Source: Bacteroidia bacterium
Lineage (GTDB): Bacteria > Bacteroidota > Bacteroidia > AKYH767-A > OLB10
Assembly (NCBI GenBank): GCA_025450095.1
Contig: JANWID010000066.1
Coordinates: 1 to 22,185, forward strand
Length of the DNA stretch: 22,185 bases
Direction of reading: 5' to 3'
Shown: positions 15,501 to 21,962 of the stretch, one piece after another
Numbering within the stretch: position 1 is the stretch's first letter
Layout of the letters: each line of letters opens with the position of its first letter
Position numbers and translations under genes: made by a program
The notes under the pieces: model-generated
Database searches by the model: none
What the model was told of the DNA's origin: nothing
The model's input: only the letters and a program-made list of their open reading frames with translations

Positions 15501-15765
15501 TTTTGGTTCCGGAGCCAGCATCCCAGTTCGTGCAGTTGGCTGCCTGGGTAGTTGCACCAGCCTGACCAAAGCCTATGGCACCTGTTCCCCCCAGGGTACT
15601 CATAGTGGAAGCAGCATTAATAGGTAACGCAACATCCACTGTCGCATTATCGGGATTGAGAGGGAAGTTCCATTCCGCAACCGTTTGTTGGGAATAACCT
15701 TGGGAAGAACAAACAAACAAAAGCACCCACAGTGCAAAAAGCTGGGTTTTAAATTGTGTTTTCAT
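12517..15765 (-). CDS. very large secreted T9SS cargo protein with lectin-like and beta-helix-like regions
   Basis: A 1082-residue protein; the ATG at 15765 is chosen because the signal peptide MKTQFKTQLFALWVLLFVCSSQG starts there, five codons into a longer frame from 15780. The N-terminal 170 residues after the signal (AEWNF..., RIDDINISW) look like a secreted jelly-roll domain. Next comes a region opening YYRSVASGNWTALATW, followed by many short beta strands (ITVVAGAGVDLQADGTISD..., SGPQSISGGGTLNVFNLVMNK), like G8/parallel beta-helix proteins. A cysteine-rich MAM-like domain follows (FWTENFGTGC..., FAVDDINLTV). A fibronectin-like module (LKWETASEINSDYFSV..., YYRLDETDYDG) then precedes a C-terminal T9SS type A sorting domain (AYIFDSTGKLILDE..., ARGIYAIRL). 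No catalytic motif is recognised; polysaccharide binding or adhesion is plausible. GC is higher than in the 6303-11574 operon. Confidence 0.87.
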   Translation of the reverse strand: MKTQFKTQLFALWVLLFVCSSQGYSQQTVAEWNFPLNPDNATVDVALPINAASTMSTLGGTGAIGFGQAGATTQAANCTNWDAGSGTKNWELTIATTGCFNLSVSSKQFSSATGPRDFKIQYRIGAGVWTDLPGATAILLAANFTSGVVTSVPLPVACENQPAISLRWIMTTNTAVGGAAVAAAGNSRIDDINISWNLFHYYRSVASGNWTALATWESSPDNIIWNPAVMIPTEFSRTITIRSSHIVTVSSNIRLDETIIDNGGTLNWTAGVITVVAGAGVDLQADGTISDNSPSNVAFNVGASWTLGANGTMIKTSAGSANNWRDNYNLGIVNIPSTASWYIRKTGVPNPSVSTVSMYYPNLFIENNTAGTWLAAGSSGFQGNTTNTVIKGNMDVGATGSSFVEFENINNNASPTVVLGSLVIRVGNILRNYGTGFEIYGNLQCDGTVNYDANDARRFQFTGSGPQSISGGGTLNVFNLVMNKSLNDLTLNRTVKVDNNLTFNNPGGRIFSSLANLLIIEGLATVTNPTNTGFVHGPVRKLGPAAFTFPVGKNNDYQALALGAGSGGSGAPFWTENFGTGCNSGQIATAYAGPNGAWSISNTGFNEINANTWYVSAKENGMPAGSCGAGCGTNRTLHVGSTSVAIDPGAAYLETDAFTCSFVGICSATDKRVESPVINCTGQIGITLTFNYIEFGEGASDNATLWYFDGAVWSQLVDVPKTLCCGGVTCTGSLQGLWNAYSIALPASANNNANIRIGFRWVNNANGIATDPSFAVDDINLTVPAAPEAFTVEYFHNNPQTTYNNVLNPPLDHISQCEYWTVTRDAGTSNRLVTLTWDGNSCGVTNLADLTVARFNSLSWDDRGNGGTTGTTVAGTITSAAVQTAYGPFTLASTTPQNPLPVSLLSFSGKYHHDIVRLKWETASEINSDYFSVMRSPDGKSFADIGRVKAAGYSNVMLEYSFDDIAPLTGINYYRLDETDYDGSVNRSGIIALRSQDNFGFSLVSVIPSQESNSISVNVYMQSDADLRAYIFDSTGKLILDESLEAMEGINSFKLRPQANARGIYAIRLASGDESVSYRFIW

Positions 15766-15828
15766 GGGGGTATTAATCAAAAATAAACAAAAAAAGGATG
15801 AATAAAAGCCTTAAAACTTAATACCATT

Positions 15829-15836
15829 CAAAAATA
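15829..15836 (-). promoter_or_regulatory. predicted -7 box for the large T9SS gene
   Basis: The minus strand reads TATTTTTG, a perfect TANNTTTG, 64 bases upstream of the ATG at 15765. It shares the decamer TTCAAAAATA (plus strand) with the site before the M14 peptidase gene. No TTTG lies at the -33 spacing. Confidence 0.3.
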
Positions 15837-15856
15837 ACATAAATTACCCGTTTATT

Positions 15857-15864
15857 TAACTTTG
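15857..15864 (+). promoter_or_regulatory. candidate -7 box for the histidine kinase operon
   Basis: TAACTTTG matches TANNTTTG perfectly and would give a leader of about 85 bases before the ATG at 15951. A nearer, weaker box TAATTTAG lies at 15925-15932. A small hairpin (aaccctt 15887-15893 with aagggtt 15904-15910) falls within the putative leader. No clear -33 element is seen for either box. Confidence 0.3.
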
Positions 15865-15950
15865 TTGAAAAGTATCCTCTGTCGGTAACCCTTCTATGGG
15901 AGTAAGGGTTGACTGAATAATTTCTAATTTAGTCCCCTTTCCATCAAACT

Positions 15951-17387
15951 ATGAATAATCCAGTAACAATCGACCAGCTTCGGGTTGTAAATGCATTAAA
16001 GGATCTCCCCGATGAACACCTGCAATGGATCATCGACCGGTCGGAATATTCCGAAGTGGAAGAAGGCGGTGTTTTCTTCAAAAAAGGAGATCCCATCGAC
16101 CATATGGTTATGATCCTTGAAGGAACCACATCATTTTATATGGATGTAAATGGCAGGCAGGTTTATTTTTTCAAATTTGAAAATGATGAAATTTCCGGTG
16201 GTATGGGAGGATTGCTGCCCTATTCACGAATGAAAACTTCACCCGGATTCGGATATGCGGATACGAAAGTGAGAGTATTGCGACTGCATAAAAGTTATTT
16301 CCACGATTTGGAACAACTTAATCCGGATCTCATTCAGCGTTTGATTGCGATCATGACCGATCGCGCAAAGGCTTTTGCCACCATGCAGCTGCAACAGGAA
16401 AAAGTCAGCGCTCTCGGAAAATTATCTGCCGGCATCGCCCATGAACTGAATAACCCTGCCTCAGCAATCAGCAGGTTATCGGCCGAATTGAGTCAGCGAC
16501 AACAATTGAATTTAGAGCTGACAGAAAAATTGCTTTTCCATTGTATTCCTGCAGCACAAATTCACGAGATCCGCAAACTGAATGAGGAAATTTCCAGGAT
16601 CAACAGCGAGGATACTAAAATGTCCATGCGGGAAAAAATGAACCATGAAGATGCACTCAGTGAATGGCTGATGGAGGAGGAAATTGAAAGAGGTGCTATT
16701 CTCAGTGAAACATTTGCGGAATGGAAAATCACTACCGCTTACCTGGCACGTATTCTTGAAATAGTCGGAAAGACGCCGTTTCATGATGTATTGTTCTGGA
16801 TGGAAAATCACCTTTCGGTCAAGCGTATCATCAGTGACCTGGATCATGCATCAGCACGAATTTCGGCTCTCGTAGGTGCCATTAAAAGTCATGTGCATAT
16901 GGACCGGAGCAACGACATGCGTCCGACCAATCTTGCAGAGGATATCGACAACACGCTCATGTTACTCGGACACAAGTTGCGCGATAAGAACATTACTATC
17001 GAGAAAAAATACGAAGACCCGATGCCGGAAGTTCATGCTTTTATCGGTGAGTTGAACCAGGTATGGATGAACCTGATCGATAACGCGGTTTTCGCTCTGC
17101 CTAAAAAAGGCCAGCTGGTAATTGAGATTTTTAAAAAGAACGAGGATATCAAAGTGAATATTATTGATAACGGTCCCGGCATACCGGAAGATATCAAATC
17201 AAGGATTTTCGAACCTTTCTTCTCAACGAAGAAAGTAGGCGAAGGTACCGGTATCGGTCTCGATATTGTTTCCCGCATTGTCAAACATCATAACGGGGAT
17301 ATTAAAGTTAATTCCAAACCCGGACGTACGGAGTTCTCCGTGTGCATACCATTACACCAAAAAAATCCAGTTATACCTGTACAATGA
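15951..17387 (+). CDS. soluble sensor histidine kinase with N-terminal cyclic-nucleotide-binding-like domain
   Basis: A 478-residue cytosolic kinase with no membrane segment. Residues 8-140 resemble a Crp-type cyclic-nucleotide-binding domain (VEEGGVFFKKGDPIDHMVMILEG..., YADTKVRVLRLHKSYF). The H-box is LGKLSAGIAHELNNP, with the phosphoacceptor at H164. The ATPase domain (about 325-468) has the N box (ELNQVWMNLIDNAVFAL, N374 and N378), G1 box (IIDNGPGIP, D406), F box (IFEPFFSTK) and G2 box (GEGTGIGLDI). Between the H-box helix and the likely second helix (about 292-318) lies about 100 residues of charged, helical sequence, far longer than a normal HisKA hairpin. The stop codon overlaps the ATG of the next gene (ATGA), so kinase and regulator are translationally coupled and almost certainly partners. 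Whether the N-terminal domain binds a nucleotide is untested; the typical phosphate-binding arginine signature is not obvious. Confidence 0.9.
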   Translation: MNNPVTIDQLRVVNALKDLPDEHLQWIIDRSEYSEVEEGGVFFKKGDPIDHMVMILEGTTSFYMDVNGRQVYFFKFENDEISGGMGGLLPYSRMKTSPGFGYADTKVRVLRLHKSYFHDLEQLNPDLIQRLIAIMTDRAKAFATMQLQQEKVSALGKLSAGIAHELNNPASAISRLSAELSQRQQLNLELTEKLLFHCIPAAQIHEIRKLNEEISRINSEDTKMSMREKMNHEDALSEWLMEEEIERGAILSETFAEWKITTAYLARILEIVGKTPFHDVLFWMENHLSVKRIISDLDHASARISALVGAIKSHVHMDRSNDMRPTNLAEDIDNTLMLLGHKLRDKNITIEKKYEDPMPEVHAFIGELNQVWMNLIDNAVFALPKKGQLVIEIFKKNEDIKVNIIDNGPGIPEDIKSRIFEPFFSTKKVGEGTGIGLDIVSRIVKHHNGDIKVNSKPGRTEFSVCIPLHQKNPVIPVQ

Positions 17388-19045
17388 AATTACCGCATAT
17401 TTTAATTATTGATGATGACATGCAGGTATTGCGCGCCATCCAGCGCGACATAAAAATCCACTTTCGTGACGACTACCGTATAGTTGCAACTGATTCCGCT
17501 AACGAAGCCCTGGAGCTTATCAAAGATCTGAAACTAAAAAATGAAACCGTTGCACTTTTTCTTTCCGATCAGCGTATGCCGGAAATGGAAGGTATCGAAT
17601 TTCTTGCGAAAGCATCGGAAGTTTTTCCGGATGCGAAAAGAGTATTGCTTACCGCGTATTCCGATATTGAAGCAGCAATAAAAGCGATCAATCAGATTCG
17701 CCTGGATTATTATCTTCTCAAACCCTGGAGTCCGCCGGAAGAAAAATTATATCCGGTACTAAACGATATTCTTGACGACTGGCAGGCCATGTACAAACCC
17801 GATCATGAAGGAATTCGTATCATCGGATTTCAATGGTCACCCCGTTCACATGAGGTAAAAGAATTTCTTTCCGGTAACCTGGTTCCTTATCTCTGGCTCG
17901 ACGTGGAGCATCATCCCCAGGCTGATGAATACCTGGTTAGCGCGAACGTTTCAAAATCGGAACTGCCGCTTGTAATTCTCAAGGATGGTAGCATCATGGT
18001 AAATCCTACGCTGTCGGATCTTGCTGCCGGTGTTGGATTGAAGCAAAAGGCAACTGAAAAAATGTACGATGTAGTAATCATTGGTGCAGGTCCCTCCGGA
18101 CTGGCAGCATCAGTTTATGGTTCCACAGAAGGATTAAAAACATTGCTGATTGAACGCAGCAATCCCGGAGGGCAAGCCAGCAGCAGCGCACGTATTGAAA
18201 ATTACCTCGGATTTCCAATGGGACTTTCCGGAGCTGAGCTTACGCGAAGGGCGATCACACAAACCATTCGGTTCGGTACGGAGATTCTCACGCCTCAGGA
18301 AGTAAAAAATATCCGCCAGGTTGATAATTATAAAATCATCGAGTTGAAAGATGGTTCCGAAGTTCACAGCAAATCTGTGGTGGTGGCAACAGGAGTCGCT
18401 TACAATCGACTGGACATTGAAGGTATTGATAAATTCACCGGTGCAGGTGTGTACTATGGTTCTGCTGCGATTGAAGCTCATGCGTGCAAGGGACAGCCGA
18501 TCTTCATTGTTGGAGGTGGTAATTCCGCATGCCAGGCCGCGTTGTACATGTGCAATCATGCATCCGAGGTGAACATCCTTATCCGCAAGGATGTTTTGAA
18601 ACAGACTGCTGCAAGTTATCTCGTGGAGCAGGTGTTGCGAACTCCGAATATTAAGGTTTATGGAAATACCGAAATCAAATCGGTGATTGGTGACCAGGTT
18701 CTGGAATCATTGGTGCTGTTGAATAACAATACTTGCGAAGAACAAACGCTTCCCGCTAAGGCATTGTTCATTTACATTGGAGCTAAACCGAGTACATCGT
18801 GGCTTCCCGACCAGGTACTTCGCGATGATAAAGGATTTATAATAACCGGTAGGGAACTGGAGGAAGATAAAAATTTCAGAAAGTTATGGAAGGAGGACCG
18901 GTTGCCATATCCTTCAGAAGCCAGCATCCCCGGAGTATTTGCATCGGGTGATGTCCGGTACAACGCTCTGGCTGGTATTTCATCGGCGGTGGGAGAAGGC
19001 GCCCTCGCTATACGATACATACGAAAATATCTTCAGGAAAATTAA
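17384..19045 (+). CDS. response regulator receiver fused to thioredoxin-reductase-like FAD/NAD(P) oxidoreductase
   Basis: A 553-residue three-part protein; the ATG at 17384 overlaps the kinase stop. Residues 1-135 are a receiver domain with the acidic pocket at D10-D12, phosphoacceptor D62 (FLSDQRMPEMEG), T90 and K113 (LLKPW). Residues 143-220 look like a glutaredoxin/thioredoxin-like segment (IRIIGFQWSPRSHEVKEFL..., LPLVILKDGS), but the place of CPYC is occupied by WSPR. Residues 227-550 are a thioredoxin-reductase-type flavoprotein: FAD motif GAGPSGLAA (234-242), NERSNPGG-like ERSNPGGQ, NAD(P) motif GGGNSACQAA (377-386) and the FAD-binding GDVRYNALAGISSAVGEGA. The redox CxxC normally found before the NAD(P) motif is absent (VYYGSAAIEA). 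Phosphorylation by the upstream kinase would be expected to control the flavin reaction or docking. Fusions of this type are annotated in other genomes as fused response regulator/thioredoxin-disulfide reductase; the physiological role is unknown to me. Confidence 0.92.
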   Translation: MKLPHILIIDDDMQVLRAIQRDIKIHFRDDYRIVATDSANEALELIKDLKLKNETVALFLSDQRMPEMEGIEFLAKASEVFPDAKRVLLTAYSDIEAAIKAINQIRLDYYLLKPWSPPEEKLYPVLNDILDDWQAMYKPDHEGIRIIGFQWSPRSHEVKEFLSGNLVPYLWLDVEHHPQADEYLVSANVSKSELPLVILKDGSIMVNPTLSDLAAGVGLKQKATEKMYDVVIIGAGPSGLAASVYGSTEGLKTLLIERSNPGGQASSSARIENYLGFPMGLSGAELTRRAITQTIRFGTEILTPQEVKNIRQVDNYKIIELKDGSEVHSKSVVVATGVAYNRLDIEGIDKFTGAGVYYGSAAIEAHACKGQPIFIVGGGNSACQAALYMCNHASEVNILIRKDVLKQTAASYLVEQVLRTPNIKVYGNTEIKSVIGDQVLESLVLLNNNTCEEQTLPAKALFIYIGAKPSTSWLPDQVLRDDKGFIITGRELEEDKNFRKLWKEDRLPYPSEASIPGVFASGDVRYNALAGISSAVGEGALAIRYIRKYLQEN

Positions 19046-19082
19046 AATTGATTTTAAACTGATTTCATTTCCGCTAAATAAT

Positions 19083-19090
19083 TAATTTTG
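19083..19090 (+). promoter_or_regulatory. predicted -7 box for the 93-residue gene
   Basis: TAATTTTG is a perfect TANNTTTG match, 19 bases before the ATG at 19110. It suggests the small gene can be transcribed on its own rather than only by read-through from the kinase operon. I see no -33 TTTG at the usual spacing. Confidence 0.4.
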
Positions 19091-19109
19091 CCTCTTAATA
19101 TTGTAGATT

Positions 19110-19391
19110 ATGCCTCGTTTCATTGTCATATCGCCACACACTGCCGAAGAATGCAAGATGGCAGTAAAACATTTTCGTGAACACCACGCCGGGTTTATTT
19201 CACATTACGAATGGGGTTGCTACGATAACGACCATACAGCATACCTGATGCTGGAAGCAGATAGTCATGAAGCTGCATTACTGACCGTGCCGCCGTTGTT
19301 CCGCGAAAAAGCGCATGCGACACAGCTCACATTTTTTAACCCGCGCAATTCAGAGGACCCGATTCACTCGAAGAGTGATGAGAACAAATAG
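19110..19391 (+). CDS. small cytosolic protein of unknown function
   Basis: A 93-residue protein with no signal peptide or membrane segment. It starts with a beta strand (MPRFIVISPH), then a helix (TAEECKMAVKHFREHH), a strand region with aromatic and acidic residues (ISHYEWGCYDNDHTAYLMLEAD), a helix (SHEAALLTV) and a final strand (HATQLTFFNP). This beta-alpha-beta order suggests a ferredoxin-like or dimeric alpha/beta-barrel fold, like many small stress or ligand-binding proteins. Two cysteines (C15, C37) and several histidines are present but form no known metal motif. It lies 64 bases after the receiver/flavoreductase gene, on the same strand, with its own -7 box. A link to that system is possible but only by position. 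Confidence 0.75.
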   Translation: MPRFIVISPHTAEECKMAVKHFREHHAGFISHYEWGCYDNDHTAYLMLEADSHEAALLTVPPLFREKAHATQLTFFNPRNSEDPIHSKSDENK

Positions 19392-19508
19392 TGAAACCCC
19401 GGATTTTTTTCACCGCAAAATTGCAGTAACCTCTAAAAATCTGCATATACCATCTCATATAAATTTTTTGGAGTGTCAAAATGCATGAACATTGTAAAAT
19501 TACTTTAT

Positions 19509-19550
19509 GCCTTTGTGGGAATACTTCCAATCCATATTTCCCGCAAAGGC
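19509..19550. repeat. inverted repeat with CTTTGTGGGA core
   Basis: gcctttgtgggaa (19509-19521) and ttcccgcaaaggc (19538-19550) pair at 12 of 13 positions around a 16-base loop. A run rich in A and T follows. It lies in the gap of about 260 bases between the 93-residue gene and tatD and resembles the repeat at 11902-11969. It could be a terminator for the upstream genes or a dispersed intergenic palindrome. Confidence 0.55.
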
Positions 19551-19654
19551 CACAAAATATTTATAATAAAAATTAAATTTCTGCATCATCATACTGCACA
19601 AGCCATGTCCAAATGATTTTTATAGGTAAATTGTATCATTGATTAGTATAAAGA

Positions 19655-20434
19655 ATGCTCACCGACACCCACATTCATCTCTATGCTGAAGAATTTAACG
19701 CCGATCGAGATGAACTGATCTCGAATGCGGCGGCGGCAGGAGTATCCCGTTTTTTTCTTCCCAACATTGACCTGGATTCTGTAGATGGAATGCTCACATT
19801 GTGTGAAACACACCGTGGTGTTTGCTTTCCCATGATGGGATTACATCCCTGTTCGGTGGATGCGAATTATGCTGGTACATTGCAACAATTACGAGCACTT
19901 TTGGAATCACACATAGACAGCGTTATAGCGATTGGTGAAACAGGCCTGGACCATTACTGGGATCTTACTTATAAAGCAGAACAGGAAAAAGCGTTTCGCT
20001 TGCAAGCGGAGTGGGCGATGGAGTTCAATTTACCTATTGTCATTCACAGTAGGGATTCGACTGATGCACTAATTCAGATATTAAAGGATATAAACGATCC
20101 CCGTTTGAAAGGCGTATTTCATTGTTTTTCCGGAACACCGGAGCATGCAAATGAAATTATTAAGCTTGGCTTTTATCTCGGTATTGGTGGCGTGGTAACT
20201 TTTAAAAACGGCGGACTGGATAAAATTTTACCTTCGTTACCCATGGATAAAATGATTCTTGAAACAGATGGTCCGTACCTGGCGCCGGCACCACACCGGG
20301 GCAAGCGCAACGTACCGGCTTATCTTCGCCTGGTGGCGGAAAAAGTTGCAACAGTACGATCATTGACTGTAGAAGAAGTTGCAGGTATAACTACCGCAAA
20401 TGCATCCAGGCTATTTGGAAAATCGGTAGCGTAG
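19655..20434 (+). CDS. tatD: TatD family metal-dependent hydrolase
   Basis: A 259-residue cytosolic TIM-barrel hydrolase of the TatD family, whose members act as metal-dependent 3'-5' DNases or related phosphoesterases. The whole set of metal ligands is visible: H6 and H8 (TDTHIHL), E95 (AIGETGLD), H131 (VIHSRD), H156 (VFHCFSG) and D205 (LETDGPYLAP). Length is normal for the family. The start at 19655 places the first metal-binding histidines at the usual position. A box TATCATTG (seven of eight to TANNTTTG) at 19634-19641 may be its promoter. The asparaginase gene begins five bases after its stop, so the two are probably one transcript, although no direct metabolic link is evident. The exact in vivo substrate is uncertain. 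Confidence 0.95.
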   Translation: MLTDTHIHLYAEEFNADRDELISNAAAAGVSRFFLPNIDLDSVDGMLTLCETHRGVCFPMMGLHPCSVDANYAGTLQQLRALLESHIDSVIAIGETGLDHYWDLTYKAEQEKAFRLQAEWAMEFNLPIVIHSRDSTDALIQILKDINDPRLKGVFHCFSGTPEHANEIIKLGFYLGIGGVVTFKNGGLDKILPSLPMDKMILETDGPYLAPAPHRGKRNVPAYLRLVAEKVATVRSLTVEEVAGITTANASRLFGKSVA

Positions 20435-20439
20435 CGATT

Positions 20440-21516
20440 ATGAAAAAGACAAAAGATAAGCATGCGGCCAGCAATACAAATGGTAATGCACGTATCCTGA
20501 TCATTTATACCGGTGGCACAATCGGGATGGTGCAGGATCATGAGACGGGTGTTTTAAAGCCGATTGATTTCAGCCAGATCCGCAGGGAAGTTCCCGAGAT
20601 AAAAAAATTCGGATATCATATTGAAGTGGAATCATTCAATCCTGTTTTGGATTCATCGGATATGCACCTCGAGCATTGGGTGAAAATGGCAAATTTAATA
20701 GGGGATAACTACCATCGTTTTGATGGGTTCGTGATATTGCACGGCACCGACACGCTCGCATACACTGCATCGGCACTCAGCTTCATGCTTGAAAATCTTT
20801 CCAAGCCGGTGATCATTACCGGTTCGCAACTTCCTGTCGGGGAAATCCGGACCGATGCACGGGAGAATTTAATTACTTCTATAGAAATTGCTGCAACTAA
20901 AATTGATGGCAAATCAGCAGTACCTGAAGTTTGCGTGTATTTCGATTATCTTTTGTTTCGCGGTAACCGCGTGACGAAAATGAATGCCGCAAAGTTTGAG
21001 GCATTTCAATCCGTAAATTTTCCACCGTTGGGTGAAGCGGGAGTTCATTTGCGTTTTAACCGACATCTGATTTCAACTACTGCAGGAAAAAAACTCAAAG
21101 TACATACGAAGCTGAACAATAGGGTAGGAGTGATACGTATGTATCCCGGCATGACGCGTGAATGGTTTCGTGCCTTGTTACGCGCTCCCGGCAACAAAGC
21201 AATTGTTCTGGAAACTTATGGTTCGGGAAATGCACCTTCGCAGGGATGGTTTATTGATGAGCTAAGAAAAGTTTGCGACGATGGAATGCTGGTGGTAAAC
21301 ATTACACAATGTCCGGGAGGAGCGGTAGAGCAGGGGCGTTATGCGACGAGCAGTAAACTTGCTAAGATGGGTGTAGTAGGTGGTGCCGATCTGACCCTTG
21401 AAGCGGCACTTACGAAATTGTATTACCTCCTTGCAAATTATAAAAGCACCTCTGAAATTAAACGGCTGATAGCTTCGCCAATTCGCGGGGAACTTACTAT
21501 CTTTGCGGGCCGTTAA
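20440..21516 (+). CDS. ansA: type I L-asparaginase (cytoplasmic)
   Basis: A 358-residue asparaginase of the bacterial type I (cytoplasmic) class, which hydrolyses L-asparagine to aspartate and ammonia. There is no signal peptide. The first catalytic threonine lies in IIYTGGTIGM (T27, or T24 by neighbouring alignment), and the second triad is in LHGTDTLAYTAS (T103, D104). The lysine of the triad is probably in FRGNRVTKMNAAKF. The segment KPVIITGSQLPVGEIRTDARENL is highly typical of type I enzymes. The first 15 residues are a polar extension (KKTKDKHAASNTNGN) beyond the usual start, so a slightly later start cannot be excluded, though no nearby in-frame ATG precedes the conserved strand. The gene is 5 bases downstream of tatD and is followed 60 bases later by tRNA-Ser. 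Confidence 0.95.
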   Translation: MKKTKDKHAASNTNGNARILIIYTGGTIGMVQDHETGVLKPIDFSQIRREVPEIKKFGYHIEVESFNPVLDSSDMHLEHWVKMANLIGDNYHRFDGFVILHGTDTLAYTASALSFMLENLSKPVIITGSQLPVGEIRTDARENLITSIEIAATKIDGKSAVPEVCVYFDYLLFRGNRVTKMNAAKFEAFQSVNFPPLGEAGVHLRFNRHLISTTAGKKLKVHTKLNNRVGVIRMYPGMTREWFRALLRAPGNKAIVLETYGSGNAPSQGWFIDELRKVCDDGMLVVNITQCPGGAVEQGRYATSSKLAKMGVVGGADLTLEAALTKLYYLLANYKSTSEIKRLIASPIRGELTIFAGR

Positions 21517-21578
21517 AGTAAAATGATATTATTAATATCTTAAAATCAATAACTTAAGCGGCGTTGTTAGTTTTACCC

Positions 21579-21666
21579 GGAGAGATGTCCGAGTGGCTTA
21601 AGGAGCACGCTTGGAAAGCGTGTGTACTCCAAAAGAGTACCGTGGGTTCGAATCCCACTCTCTCCG
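21579..21666 (+). tRNA. tRNA-Ser (anticodon GGA)
   Basis: A complete class II cloverleaf. The acceptor stem is GGAGAGA (21579-21585) with TCTCTCC (21659-21665), with discriminator G at 21666. The anticodon stem CACGC/GCGTG encloses TTGGAAA with anticodon GGA at 21613-21615, reading serine codons UCC/UCU. A long variable arm (GTACTC/GAGTAC) is characteristic of tRNA-Ser. The T loop is TTCGAAT. The 3' CCA is not encoded, unlike tRNA-Arg in this window. Confidence 0.98.
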
Positions 21667-21673
21667 CAAAGCG

Positions 21674-21706
21674 AATTATGCCCCATTAGGGGGCATAATT
21701 TATTTT
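21674..21706 (+). terminator. terminator downstream of tRNA-Ser
   Basis: The 11-base arm 21674-21684 (aattatgcccc) pairs perfectly with 21690-21700 around the loop attag, and is followed by the T-rich tatttta. It begins eight bases after the tRNA 3' end, the expected position for tRNA termination. Confidence 0.85.
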
Positions 21707-21751
21707 AGGGCGATTTGCAATTTACATTGAACTGAAAAAAAATTACAACAA

Positions 21752-21770
21752 CCTGCCTACCACAGGCAGG
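21752..21770. repeat. short GC-rich palindrome in AT-rich DNA
   Basis: cctgcct (21752-21758) pairs perfectly with aggcagg (21764-21770) around accac. It stands out in an otherwise strongly AT-rich intergenic stretch (21701-21962), where I see no gene. No T-tract follows, so a terminator is unlikely; it may be one copy of a dispersed palindromic repeat. Confidence 0.5.
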
Positions 21771-21962
21771 GATTTGACAAGAATAAACAAGAAAAGGAAC
21801 AAGATTTAAATTCCAGCAGAATTGATCTTGTTCATTTTTTTGTAAAATCAATGGCTGCTATCTAATTCTTAAAAGCTTATGATACAAAAATTGAAATTAA
21901 AATTATCTTGATTATGTATTGTTTGAATTAATGGTTTACTTTTAAAAAAATATGCTTATAAA

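Noticed and set aside
15188..15565. Plus-strand open frames (also 14786-15163 and 13852-14226) opposite the large T9SS gene
   Set aside because: Open frames arise easily opposite Ser/Thr/Gly/Asn-rich repeats. None shows a signal, motif or promoter.
15766..15780. Five-codon extension of the large T9SS protein
   Set aside because: The residues MINTP precede a standard signal peptide that starts at the next methionine.
15887..15910. Small hairpin upstream of the kinase gene as a riboswitch
   Set aside because: Only a seven-pair stem with a ten-base loop; nothing resembles a known riboswitch core.
17342..17383. Upstream start for the receiver/flavoreductase protein
   Set aside because: The extra 14 residues overlap the kinase C-terminus and lie before the canonical receiver strand. 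The ATGA overlap at 17384 is the more natural coupled start.
18134..18559. Antisense open frame of 141 codons inside the flavoreductase gene
   Set aside because: It is fully opposite conserved FAD/NAD(P) motifs and has no family features.
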